Part shown: one piece after another, positions 34,789 to 46,435 of the stretch
How positions within the stretch are numbered: position 1 is the first letter of the stretch
Layout of the letters: the number at the start of each line of letters is the position of its first letter
From: Gyromitra esculenta
Lineage: Eukaryota; Ascomycota; Pezizomycetes; Pezizales; Discinaceae
Assembly (NCBI GenBank): GCA_038503075.1
Contig: JBCAML010000001.1
Coordinates: forward strand, 3,534,001 to 3,598,000
Direction: 5' to 3'
Length of the DNA: 64,000 nt
Program-made: the position numbers and the translations under genes
Notes under the pieces: generated by a model
The model's database searches: none
The model's input: only the letters and a program-made list of their open reading frames with translations
Told to the model about the DNA's origin: nothing

Positions 34789-35322
34789 CTAACTCTTTAG
34801 CCGAGATCTACAGCGTTCTTGTAAAGACAACATATCTTCTTTGTCGGTAGACTGCAGCTTGCTGCTGGCAAGTGCCCTTCCAGCCAGTATAATCGACTTT
34901 TTAAAGTCACGGGAGTAGTATCGTTCTTCGGCTGCAGCCTTGATTTCCATCGCTTCTTCTTTTGACAGTGGAGGTTCTATCGAGTCTATAGAAAATTCTA
35001 GTCTTCTCGCTGCCTATAGGAATAAAGCTTGGTTACTCTTCATCCTTTCTCCTTGTGATAACTACAGGGTTTTCAAAGGTACCTGTTTAGATTGACACAC
35101 TGGCCGCCATAGTTTCCTTTCCGCCTGGAACATCTCTTCTGACTGATTGAGCTTCGCCTGCCTATCTTTCTGGGTACTGCTTTCTTCCTCGTCGGAGAAA
35201 TCGAAGCCGCAAAGAGGATTGTCATCCATGCCGTGTATGGCTTCTTCGTTGAGGTATCCGTGCTTGGTGAGGTGGATGATAGTGGGATGTTGTAGTTCCT
35301 TGCAGATTTCGTGATTACAACA
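34789..35322 (-). CDS. Small uncharacterised fungal protein (5' end unresolved)
   Basis: Two exons, 35083-35322 and 34789-35013, joined in phase by a GTACCT/CTATAG intron. The conservative ATG is 35229, giving MDDNPLCGFDFSDEEESS and a 123-aa product ending EERYYSRDFKKSIILAGRALASSKL ... CRSRLKS. In-frame sequence upstream of that ATG looks coding (CNHEICKELQHPTIIHLTKHGYL, after a TTAG acceptor at 35323). So a further 5' exon probably exists, but I could not find its start. The C-terminal part resembles a single TPR-like helical pair (yYsRdFkkSiilAgrAL), and the middle has FQAERKLWRPVC. I recall similar small proteins in other filamentous fungi but know no function. Both exons are too short to stand out as open frames. 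Confidence 0.62.
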
Positions 35323-36438
35323 CTAACGTCACGTGAGTCGCTAAGGGAAACTACGAGTGCGATCTTGTGAGTTGAAATAGAAAGCTATACGGGACCTAGT
35401 ACGCGCAAGGTGGTAAAACGTCGGTAGATTGATGACACTAAGGTTTTATACACAGCTATTCCCTAATATATATCTGTGAGGACCTCTGCTACGAGATAAC
35501 GTAGGAACGAAGCTGTTTCAAAAAGGTTGACTGGTTCCTCGTTCGAAAAGTCTTGGCACCCCTCGTCTCTATTAAAAACGACTGCCGACGGATTGAGGCT
35601 ATAATTTTTGTAGAAGATAGTCATGTGAAGTAATTAGAGGTTATTCAGCATCTGAGGATCTCCATAGTTTCCCACCCTTTTGAATTACTGTTTTCCAGTT
35701 CGATACGTAGCTATTTAGTTTATTATCAACGATTAGTAGGGTGTCAGGATTTTGCGAACGTGACTGTACATGTAGTGCAGGTTCGCTTTCTTGCCCGCCG
35801 CGCAAATGCTAGAGTAAAAAAGGGCCGGATTACTTACGTGTATGCAAGAACCAATAAAGTTTAAAATGTACCCATAAAAGCCCTCTCTACTCAAAATTAC
35901 ATGTACCTCCTTTTTTGGGTTTCCGGGGTTGCATATACATACGCGTATTAGCAACATATAATATTTCTTACAAAATTTGTCACCATGATTAAGTAAATTT
36001 TGACGGCCCTCTGCAGTATTTGAGATTTGTTCGTTTAGGAAGTAAACGTAGTAGTAATACACGGGAGGGGACTAGAGTGAGAGTGAGCTGTAGCAATGCT
36101 AGCTACAAAATCGCTTCCTATGACTCCAAATACATGTGGTTTGGAATTCTAAAAGTAGACCCGATCAAGAGATAGAGACCATTAACATAAAACGGCACGC
36201 CCGTTCGCAGCAGCTTGGAAGGATTTAAGTCTGGAGAAAAGTTTCGAGAAATCAGTTGCTGCCACCCAGCGAAAAATAAAAATAGAAAAGTATACATCGA
36301 TCATTTCTTCTTATAAGAAGGAAAGCAAGCAGGAAAAAAACTATTTACAGAAAACCCCTACCCGAACCGAACCAAACCAAAACCAACCTAACCCAACAGA
36401 AAGGAAAATATAAATAAATAGAACCCCTCAATTTACAT
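35323..36438. other. 1.1 kb spacer without a recognised gene
   Basis: Contains TACATGTA palindromes at 35767 and 35898 and, near Tls1, A-rich DNA with degenerate AACC/CCAA repeats (36360-36395). It may include the missing 5' exon of the small gene to its left. Confidence 0.45.
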
Positions 36439-37597
36439 CTATCTTTTCTTGACCCCTCCGGTCGCTGCCTGATTTTGACTCTCGCGCATAGCAGCTCTTG
36501 CTTGTCTGCTCCCTCCCAATTTTGGTCCGCGCGGCTTCTTCGTTTCGTCTCGTTTCTTCCTGTGATCGCCGCCTCTCCTACGTCGTCGGGACATGAGGGC
36601 GTCTAGAAATTCCCTCCTAAACTTTTCGGCGATGCGGTCATCCGCCGCGCCTTCCGTCTCTCGAGCTTCCTCCGAGGGGTCGGGCTCGGTGTACATTTCC
36701 ACTATGTCCGGTATTAGCAGCAGGTAAATTAGATGAGGTTGAAATGGATGGAAGAAACATACATCGGCTTTCCTTCAGAACCTCCTCAACCAGTTTATCC
36801 CTCTGAATATCCTGACTGTTCCGCCTTCTCCTCCCCTTCATCTTCTTCTTCCCCCCAGCGCCCACGACTTCCTCCTCCTCTACCTCGACCGCACTTCCAT
36901 CTCCCTGTAATCGTCTCGTCGCCTCTTGAGTACGCGCTATATTTCGCTTTTTCGTTTCCTCTCCAAGATCCACTTCATGTAGCTTTCCCAGCGTCGCGCC
37001 CCGTCCCTCTGGCACCACAGGTGTCCAATACGCCGACCTGCTCTGGTTCTCACTCTGGTTCTCCCCATCGCCCGCGATACCCGCCCCATCGCTGCACTGC
37101 GCAGAGCTCCCAGCAATACCTCGACGCCGTTGCATCTCGCTTTCAATGTACGCCATCATGTGTTTATCCACATCTAGGATCTGCCCCGTCTGATGCGTAA
37201 ATCTATTAACAACGGCCTGCAGCTCTGCTTCCTCTGCTGCCTCTTTTGCGGCCGCATCGTCTTCGGGGGCGTATGGTGTGGCTGGGGAGACGGCGATGGG
37301 GGTAGGTTTCGGCGCTGTTACTTCAAGACCGCGACGGGTAGATGTGCGTGCCATCTTCTTGCGCAAACGGAGGATTTCAGAGAGGTTTGGGGCATCGCTG
37401 GATTCTTCGGAGGGGGTCGCTGGAGGTAAAGGGGGGAGTTTCTGTGCTGCTGGGGTTGGAGCTGCTGCTGTGGTGGTTTCGAAATCGTTGCTACCGTCTT
37501 CTTCGTTGCGGCGACGGATGAATTTGCGTTTCTTAAACGGGGGTGGAACGAAGGAGGGGGCGGAGGGGACGGTTTCTACGGTTATTTCCATTTCCAT
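36439..37597 (-). CDS. tls1: Splicing factor Tls1 / C9orf78 (Hep59) family
   Basis: Nuclear protein of the C9orf78 family; the fission yeast member Tls1 acts in splicing of shelterin and other transcripts together with Brr2. Two exons (36763-37597 and 36439-36701) with a 61-bp intron give 365 aa. Family signatures: N-terminal FKKRKFIRRR; LSEILRLRKKM; the hallmark NRFTHQTGQILDVDKHMMAYIE; basic KKKMKGRRRRN; then DKLVEEVLKESR before the intron and DDRIAEKFRREFLDAL after it. The C terminus is strongly basic (RRRRRGGDHRKKRDETKK). The ATG at 37597 opens MEMEITVETVPSAPSF. A GA/GT-rich leader with GTGAGTGAAT repeats lies just upstream. Confidence 0.93.
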
Positions 37598-38815
37598 TAT
37601 GAGAAGAGAGTAACGGGGTACGGAGGGGAGGGGAGGGGGGGGAAGGAGTGACTCTGAGTGAGTGAATGAGTGAGTAAGTGAGTAGAAGTGATGGTAGGTA
37701 AATAGATGAGGGTCGATGAGAGATGAGATGGAGGGGAGCTCTCTGCTCTGCTCTCTACTCTTTCTTTTCTGGGCGTTGAGGTTGGAAACAGCAAGCGGAA
37801 GAGCACGTGGGTGGCGTTTTGGCAGTCTTGGCGATCTTCTTTGCAGCAGAGAGCAGAAACGGCAGACAAGAACGAGTAGGGAGTCTGGTAGAAGAATATA
37901 ATATGTAGAGTATTACAGGTGGGGAAAGCCTGCTAGCAGGTGGCGGTGCAACTCTTTTCTCGAGAGACTGAAGCTCACAGCTTCGCCAACTAACTTGGTT
38001 TGATGTTCAATACATACATGTAGCATTCCCCACCCTTCATCGTTTTCACAGGTCTCTAGGAGTTGTGGAGTGGCAACTCTTACTCGCACCACCACCTATC
38101 AACAAACTTCCCCCACAGTACACCCGTAATACGTAGAGTGTAGTAAAGTGATGCATATTAGAGACTTTGTGCAAATAGATCCAGCTCCGATTTCTAGCAA
38201 TTTAACTGGTGCAGATCAGCTTCCGGTTGGTCAAAAACCAGGGCTCAAAAGCGCAAAGTCTCTATCTATTGCGACCAGGGCGATAATACATGTGCCTAAC
38301 AGCATGTCTTTGGAAATTACCAAGTTCAATAGATGCTAACTGGATGACCTAGATTCGATTCCTGAATATTTAATAAATAGAGTATACATGTACTTGGTGT
38401 ATAGTTTTAGCCCATTTCATACTTACTCTGGGGTTATTGCAGTTTCCTGTGAATGGGTGACTTCTTATGAAAATAATAACTGATATTTATCACGGCACAG
38501 GGAACTTACATTCTAATCGAAATATCTCGATCTCAAGAATTTTGTGTTGTGACAAAATGTAGCGATATACATGCAATGTATATCGTTTTCCTGCGCCCTA
38601 CATACAACCGTTTTGACACCTAGCGAAACAGCCACTGGAGTGTCAAGACTTTTCTTACACGGTTGTACAATACACGAACCTACATGTATCCAGACTTCCG
38701 CTTTAATCTACTTGATCTAATCTGGTAACCTATATCTAGAACCTCTGTCCCTCCCCCTTCTTCATCAATTCCGCCGCTTCCCTCGTAACCCTTATTCCTC
38801 CACCCTTCAATTACA
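37598..38815. other. Divergent spacer tls1/oct1 with MITE-like element
   Basis: About 1.2 kb shared by two divergent genes. It contains purine-rich low-complexity DNA (37620-37740), the family-B element at 37911-38131, and TACATGTA palindromes at 38015, 38385 and 38681; the last is 135 bp upstream of the oct1 ATG. No other gene recognised. Confidence 0.5.
37911..38131. mobile_element. MITE-like element, family B, copy 2
   Basis: Imperfect inverted terminal repeats. The left arm reads TATTACAGGTGGGGAAAGCC then TGCTAGCAGGTGGCGGTGCA. The right arm on the other strand reads TATTACGGGTGTACTGTGGG then GGAAGTTTGTTGATAGGTGG. About 220 bp, non-coding, with a TACATGTA (38015) near its centre. It shares the arm motif CAGGTGGCGGTGC and layout with 25721-25969, but the outer tips differ, so membership of one family is likely rather than certain. 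Confidence 0.62.
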
Positions 38816-41331
38816 ATGTACAGAGCCGTCCCACGCTCGTGGTCGGCCCTCTGCACTCGCTGTTGGCGGAAACAGCTGTTCAGCAGACGGTTCGCGACTG
38901 CTGTTGAATCTCCAACCAGCAGCAAGCTTGCAGCAGCTTACAACCCCGCGTTGCATACGGCTCCGAATGCTGCAAGGGAAGATAAGACGCTGAGAGATAT
39001 CTTGTAAATCCCCCTGGGGCGTCCCAGACCCCCAATTGGTTTAATCCCGTTTATAATATATATATGATACACATTTATTGACTATGGGCTATTGGCTAAT
39101 GCAAATGTCTTTAAAAAAAATATACAGTGACAATCCTGACGTATGGCGAGAATTCTCTGCCAAAGCCCACACGCACACCTCCCAACGAACCGGTCTCTTC
39201 CAGAATAAAGACCTTACTTCCCCGCAAGGTTTCAAGACCTACGCAAACCGTACCCTCAAAAAAGCTCAGAGGCTGGTCGACAAGATCCTGCATGCTCAAA
39301 CAACTGAGGAACTCGTTCGGGTAGTCAAGGACCTTGACAGGCTCAGCGACCTACTATGTCGGGTCATTGACATGTCAGACTTTGTCCGGTCCACTCACCC
39401 GGACCGGAAAATCGTCATGGCGGCTCATGAAGCTTACAGCGTTATGTATGAGTACATGAATGTCCTGAATACGACTACGGGACTGTACGATTCTCTGAAG
39501 AGGGCGTTAGAAAGTCCGGGAGTGGTGGCGAAGTTCTCATTGGAGGAGCAAGCGGTTGCAACTATCCTGTATAAGGATTTCGAGAAGAGTGGTATTAACT
39601 TGCCATCTTCGGCCAGGCGAAAGTTCGTAGAGCTTTCCAATACGATCGCAGAGCTGGGACCAAAATTTGTTAATGAAATGGCGCCGGAGACATTCTATTT
39701 GCAATTTGATTCTTCACGATTGAGAGGAATGGATCCGATGGTTGTTAGGGAGCTCACCCGAGGAGGGAAGGTCACATTACCGACTATGGGGATGCCGGCA
39801 AATCATGCACTTAGGTCCGTTGAAGATGAAATGGTGAGGAAGGAGCTGTACCTGGCAAGTCACACCAGTAGCATCCGACAGATTGGCGTCTTAGAAGAGC
39901 TATTAAAGCAACGAGCAGAGCTAGCGAAGCTAGTAGGCCGTGAGACCTACGCAGAAGTGGCACTATCAGACAAAATGGCGTCCTCGCCAGGTTCGTGAGG
40001 TTCTTTGCCGTCCTTCTCCTCTCCTCCTCTCAACCGAGCTAACATTACCTCGCCCCACTCCAGAAGCAGTAACAAAATTCTTATATGCCTTAGCAGATGC
40101 CAACCGTCCTGCTGCTCTCGGCGAACTAGATGCTCTCCTTCTCCTGAAACAACAATCTGGTCATACTATCCCTCTCCAACATTGGGACAAAGACTTTTAC
40201 ACCGCCCGCCTTATGCACGCAATGCGCTCGCGCCGCCGTAATTCTGATATCCTCTCTTCTTACTTCTCCCTCGGCGCCGTCATGCAGGGTCTCTCTCATC
40301 TCTTCTCTCGTCTCTATGGCGTCCGCTTCATACCCCGTGAAACTTCTCCCGGGGAAACCTGGAACGGCGACGTCCGACGCCTCGATGTGATCGATGAAAC
40401 CGACGGCCACATAGCTGTAGTGTACTGCGACCTCTTTGAGCGTGAGGGAAAAAATCCGAATCCAGCCCACTTTACGGTTCGCTGCAGCCGCAAGATCGAG
40501 GACGAGGAGTATCTCGAGGAAGCTCTTGAGGGGAATCGGGAAGACGATGGAATGGCGTCTGTACGCCGCCCTGATGGCTCTCTATATCAGCTACCAACGA
40601 TTGCCCTCATCTGCGATTTTTCGAGAGGGAACCCGGATAGGCCGACGCTGTTAAACTTCCGAGAAGTGCAGACGCTTTTCCATGAGATGGGTCATGCGGT
40701 ACATTCGATGTTAGGGAGGACGGCACTCCATAATGTTGCCGGGACCCGCTGTGCGACGGATTGGGCGGAGTTGCCGAGCGTGTTGATGGAGCATTTTGCC
40801 AAAGCGCCTGAGGTGCTAGGCTTGTTCGCGAGGCACTGGGAAACGGATGAGCCGCTTCCCATGAAGTTGGTTGTGGAGCGGATGCAGCAAGAGAGTTTGA
40901 TGGAGGCGACAGAAACGCGAGCTCAGATTTTGTTGAGTTTGTTGGATCAGCGATACCATTCGGAATTGCCGCTATCGAAAGGTTTCAGCTCGACACGTGT
41001 GTATCAGGATGTTCAAAGTAAGTATGGGCTGCTGCCGCCGGTGCCAGGGACAAGTTGGCAGGGATTTTTCGGGCATTTGTTCGGATATGGGGCTACGTAT
41101 TACGCATACCTATTTGACCGAGCAATTGCTGCGAAGGTGTGGAAAGATGTGTTTGAACGGGACCCACTTAGAAGAGATGCTGGAGAAAGGTATAAAGAAG
41201 AGGTGTTGAAGTGGGGCGGAGGGAGGAGTGGTTGGAAGAGTTTGGCGAGCGTTCTGGGGAAAGAAGAGCTTGAGGAGGGGGGCGAAAAGGCTATAGTTGA
41301 AGTGGGGAAATGGGGGAGCGAGTTGAAATAA
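38816..41331 (+). CDS. oct1: Mitochondrial intermediate peptidase OCT1
   Basis: Thimet-type zinc metallopeptidase (M3) that removes an octapeptide from precursors after MPP cleavage in the mitochondrial matrix. Three exons (38816-39003, 39128-39990, 40064-41331) give 772 aa, the usual length. The N terminus (MYRAVPRSWSALCTRCWRKQ) is an Arg-rich presequence. The zinc site HEMGH with the family context QTLFHEMGHAVHSMLGRT lies at about residue 557, followed by TRCATDWAELPSVLMEHF supplying the third ligand region. FGYGATYYAYLFDRAIAAKVW completes the active-site wall. The apparent frame change near 39990 is a normal intron (G|GTTCGT ... CCAG), giving ASSPEAVTKFL in phase. Confidence 0.96.
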
Positions 41332-42536
41332 ATTCCGTTACCTTTGATAGATATGGAAAACGATGGAATGAGAGATTTTAGATTGTATTGCAGATCAACT
41401 TGCGAGTCTTGATTGTATTTTATTCCATTTTATTGTATATCACCGTATAGTGAGGCTTGGGAAAGCTAGATATTTATCAGTACATGTACTTTTTCATCAT
41501 GGGCTATGCTTCGATGCATCTCAAAGTAACCGTTTGTTGGAGCAGTAGTAGAGCCTTGGTGTGCATCATATAATATCACTCAGCCACTTGTCAAGAGAGA
41601 GAGAATGGGTAAAGCTATAACACTCATAGCTCGAAGGCCTTGGACAGGGAATATCCCAAAAGGTAGGTTACATTTATTGAAGACCATGTAGAAAGGGGAG
41701 GGTATTTAATTATTTTTCATCGAACAGCCCAAATAAGCACCCACAAGAGAAAAGCGATTGGTCCGCAAAGTCTACATAGGTAGGATCCGAGAAACGCCCC
41801 TGAGGGAACTCTCTAAATTGTCCTTTTCTCCTACACACACACGTACTCTCTCTAACGCTTGCTAGAAATGACTTCCTGGTAGGGGCAAGCCCCGGTGCAC
41901 AAGATGCCTCCCGGCACCAGCCTCGGCGGACAAGCTCGAGGCTTCGGGTGAGCTTTGGAATAGGGAACCTTTGCGGGTAGAGAAGGAATTATATAGACTA
42001 GGTGCGCAGACAGGCAGGAGGACGAGCAAGCAATTAAGCAGTTATTACCCGCTGTACTTGCCTATTTCAATAACGCTGCCTGGTAATAGTCGAATCATTT
42101 TTCATGACGCAACAAGTTGTTACAGCACGTCTTAGACGGATTTATACTTCTTTGCACTATCTCTACCAACTGCAATACTTACCGATTCAAGGCTTACCTT
42201 TTTCATTCATTCTTACTTGAAGAATTCCCTGTTAGAGTTCATAATGTCATAAATATGAAATTCGACTATGTTTTTTTCCGCTATCTTTTACTCTAAATTG
42301 CTCCTTCCACGTGTTCAATCTCGTGCAAATATAGGTGAAGGAACTGTACAAGTTGAGAATATTCTTTTTTTTATTGTAAACTTTTGTCAGACATTTCAGT
42401 TATTTATCATGACATCGGGAGTTATCCATTACAGCGCCTTGCACCGTGCAGACCCTCCCAACTGAAAACCATCTTGACCCTACCCAGAAATGTAAAGAAG
42501 AGAAAAACAAGAACCCGAATCCAAAACGACGATAGT
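41332..42536. other. 1.2 kb convergent spacer
   Basis: 3' flanks of oct1 and rps23. TACATGTA at 41481. A locally GC-rich segment (41885-41955) with short self-complementary pieces (for example AAGCTCGAGGCTT) stands out from its AT-rich surroundings, but I cannot name an RNA. No protein gene recognised. Confidence 0.45.
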
Positions 42537-43304
42537 TTACGAACGAGGCTTCTCCTTTTTCTCCTTCCACAGACTGTCATCATAATTAGTTTTGCTCCTC
42601 GAAGCTAGGTGAATCAGAAAACCTACGCAGAAAGACCGACACCAGAAACTTTCACAACCTTGAAACGGACACCAGGAATATCACCCTTAGCCTTGCCCTT
42701 ACGACCGAAACCGGCGAGCAGGACCTCGTCGTTCTCGTCGACAAAGTTCAAACAACCATCGTTAGGAACTAATACACCATAAAGTTTCGTTAACTTGCAA
42801 TCCTTCATATATACCTCCCCCATTCCCCGATTTTCGTTCCCCGTTACCCCAACCCTCCAATCTTTTATTTGCCGCTTATCTCCAGACATGGAAACGCTTA
42901 CCGAAAGCAGTGACCTTCTTTCCATTCTTGATGAGTTGAACCCTGACACACTTTCGGATGGCAGAGTTAGGCTGCTTCGCCTCGACACCGACTTTTTCGA
43001 GGACAATGCCCTTGGCGTGGGAAGAGCCGCCGAAGGGGGAAGACTTAAAGGCGGTTCCGAGAAGCCTCTTCTTGAAGGACTGATCGGCCCAGCGGCTGTG
43101 AGTGCGTCAGTATATTCCACCGAACCGCGATTGCCGAACCGCTTTTTTGGGGGGTTCGTACTTGTCACGTCGGTGGGTACGGAGCTTACGCGCGGCGTTG
43201 AGACCTCTTGGTTTACCTCTAGATCACGCAAAATCGGTCAGCAAAAACCCGTAGAGGACATATATTAGACATCACTTTTAGGGGCAAATAGCTTACTTTC
43301 CCAT
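42537..43304 (-). CDS. rps23: 40S ribosomal protein S23 (uS12)
   Basis: Decoding-centre protein of the small subunit. Five coding exons (43297-43304, 43163-43219, 42902-43095, 42627-42768, 42537-42573) give exactly 145 aa, the universal length. The first coding exon is only 8 nt (ATG GGA AA) and splices to give [21 protein letters not shown]. Other landmarks: the [13 protein letters not shown] loop next to the hydroxylated proline site, [26 protein letters not shown] and the C terminus [12 protein letters not shown] from the last 37-nt exon. Neither end is visible as an open frame, so automated finders could easily truncate both. Confidence 0.96.
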
Positions 43305-46300
43305 CTTGAATTACTTGTTGATTGTTGCTGAGTGGGAGATTGTCGGGGGCTGTCGCTGAGTAGTCGTCGAGTCTATGATTATTCTGTGTGGGTTGTGGTA
43401 TCGGATTGTGGGCGTTCCAGGCGTAGGGTTGGTAGCCCTAGCAACATAAACGGCCGTCACACTCCAAGGAGTGTTACCCGCCCCGAAATGCCAAACGATT
43501 TTGCCATTTCACCGACTACATGTATCCTATAATTATAACTACATAGACATAGCTCAATGCAGCCTTTATATGCCGCGTGTACATATAGTTAAATCCCTTG
43601 GGGTCTAGGATTTTGCCTTGGATGCATTCGGTTCCCAGCATTTCATTTCCTCGCGAAGGCTTTGGAAATAAAACACATAGATACATGTATATCTACATGT
43701 CCCCATCATGATCAATGTTCTAGCTGCCCCAGCCTTGGAAATACCTCTAGTTCTATGTAGTCGTTAGCATTCAATAGATCTACTTTGAATACAGGCATTA
43801 GCTTGTTATTCTCTCTTTTAGACCGCTGTTCGAGCGTGGAATTTCTCAACGGTGCCAAAGTTATTAGATTGAAAACTATGAAAATCATATATATCACCAC
43901 CAAAAAACCTTGCTAAATGCCTATGGTCAATCCTAGGTGTACATACATGTAGTTGATACATGGTAGCTCCCTTGGCTCTTTCCATGACTTTGCTACTGCC
44001 ACGCCAGCCGGGCCGGGCCGTTGGCTAGGATACATGTACATGTACTTTACCAGTGAACAAATATTCTTACCAAAGCGCTTCCCAGCCCATCACCAAAGCT
44101 CTCAAATGAACCACCTGCTGGCCCCTTTGCTCCTATAGAGCCTGAAGGAGATATCTGCTCGATTTAGCCCTGTAGATACTTCCTACTTCTTATGGATACG
44201 CCTTACCAGTTACCCGGCCAAAGTATTGTATCATCTTTAGGTTGTTTGCTTAACCCTGCATGCCACCAATTTCATCAGGGTCTGCCGATTCGGCGCCTGT
44301 CACCCGAGGATCCGACGTTTATCGTATATGCCCAATTGGTCTTTCTGCAGCAATGTAATTTGGTGGATGTATCGCTATCTTTCTTTTTTTTTGAAATATT
44401 ATTTGCAGCCCCCCACATATGAAACTGCATACCCAATTGAAAATTTGAAAGGACAAAAAAAGGGATCTGCTCGAGTGAATTGCTGTACGGGAGGGTATTT
44501 TGTGTGGCAGACCTGCAGTTACTCAAATTAACCATATTCATCCAAAGCGATGAAGCTGAAAGCAAGGTTCAGCAAGTGGTGTTTCTGCAGGACACCCCTG
44601 CTACAGTTCACACGGTCTTTACCCGCAATTTGGTCCAAAGCCACGGAATACTCACCAAAATTTCTTACCATGTGGGCCTTTCCATGACGATAACAGACAC
44701 ATTTCTGACGTATCGAAATCCAAGTGAACTCAGTGAACTTCAATGGTTTTGAGGGCCGCATTCCCAGCTGCAGGTAGTTGCTCCCGACCAATAATTAGTT
44801 GCGCTCTGGACACGTGCTAAAACTATGGGCCATTAAAGAAGCAGTATTTTTTACTTGCGAATCCGGGGAGGTCCAAATTGCGATGCCTGGTTACATCGTG
44901 GCGGGTACGTGCTCCTCTCCCATCATACTTCAACTGGTATCAAATAATATTACGAGAATTTGCCGTTTCGATTTACTCGCATACCTGCTTGGCCGGCACA
45001 TGTCGGGATATTTTGTTTGATATGAAAGAGAGGCTGCGAATGCTCTGGTACTACATCATCCTTTCGTGGAACAAATATTACCGGTCGCCTTATTTGCCGT
45101 GATCGACTGATATTGCACGACCGCTTGAACGACATATAATATTAGCAGCCCTCCTCGAAGGTGATCAGAATAAAACCCCGAATACCCCCGTTTCAAACGG
45201 TTTTCGGCGATAGCACATTGAACGACACCGACGAAAGCGGACATGAGAGATTGGTCAGAATGATGGGCAAACATGCATGTGTAATATATCAGCGCATATA
45301 CTCTGTATCTATGTTAGATAGGAATCCTCCGCGAGCTAGCTTACCGTTGGTACCCTCTACACGTATTTATTGTATGTACACCTACTGAACGACAAGAGTG
45401 TTCCTACTACGTGAAGGTGGTTCCAACCTTGAGATGTACAAAAGTCGCATTTCTGTGCTGCGCCAAGGCGAATAGAACTCGCGATGAGCTTCGGGTCACG
45501 GCTCGGGCTATTATTATGACGGACGCCTAGACCGTAGGATGGAATTCGCAAGAACCTCATCGGTACATGCATATGTAATTTTATCAGCTCCACGAAACGT
45601 AAAATAAAATAAGAAAAACCCTAGTACCAGCCGGAGACTATAGTCAACTAAGTCTAGCTGGACGTTGAATCCTGGTGAAAGACGCGTTTACGTTCCTTAT
45701 ACAGTAAAGTTGATGCGAAGCATGGCAAAGCCCGATTTCCAGAGAGTTTCGTGGGTTGGCATTGAGATCGCAGCTTGTCATCGACGAGAGTCTCTTTTCT
45801 TTTGTTCTTCAACTCTTGATCTTTGCCCCCACAATCAATTTTTCTCCCAACAGTTACCAGCAATATCACCTTCAGCGGCGTCAGTTAGCTTTCTTTGTAT
45901 TTCTCTTTCTAATTTCTCATCCCACCCTTCTGCTCTTTTCTCCCTTCGTTGCTACCAAGAAGGTCAAAAAGCACGCACACACATGTAATTATTATATATC
46001 TCTCCACTCAATCCATTCAGTCCACTACACTCCGTCCTTTCGGATTCTATATACCTGTCCGAGGTAAAATTTGAGTGTGTGCAGCTGCCGGAGCGCGCCT
46101 GTTACACCCGAGAATTTCACGTTATCCTTGTCGACCCTGCACTGCAACAACTTGCATCTCACTCCCAAATTCCGCAATTGCTCCCGTGCTCTCCAAAATT
46201 TTGCCATTCGCTTCTTGCACCCTTCTTTCTCTTGTTCGCGTGATAAGACGACCGCGAAACCCTGAGAGATAGACAGACACTCATTTATCCGCTCTTCGTC

Positions 46301-46435
46301 TCTCCTTCGCCGTTGATTATTTCAACCGTTAAATCGCCGCTGGTTGGAGCTTATCCGGACTTATCCATCTTGTCTCTTAAACTTTGCGATTTTATAACCT
46401 TCTGACCCCTCGAACTTCAACTATCTCACTTTTCA
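43305..46435. other. 3.1 kb gene-poor region
   Basis: Largest gap in the window. The left edge is the rps23 promoter (TACATGTA at 43517). TACATGTA palindromes cluster here: 43682, 43944, and an overlapping pair 44031/44037. From 45750 to 46435 the plus strand becomes pyrimidine-rich, consistent with a leader of the SPX gene. Many open frames of 60-110 codons exist on both strands (44200-45600), but none shows family resemblance, motif or plausible exon chain. They look like chance frames or decayed DNA. Confidence 0.45.
44031..44044. repeat. Overlapping double TACATGTA palindrome
   Basis: TACATGTACATGTA: two copies of the octamer sharing a TA, the densest example of a motif found throughout the window's spacers. 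Confidence 0.8.

Noticed and set aside
38340..38365. GATTCGATTCC, resembling a tRNA B box
   Set aside because: No matching A box, acceptor stem or anticodon arm could be laid out upstream.
39985..40070. Apparent frameshift in the middle of oct1
   Set aside because: A GTTCGT donor and CCAG acceptor remove 73 bp and restore the conserved frame exactly, so this is an intron.
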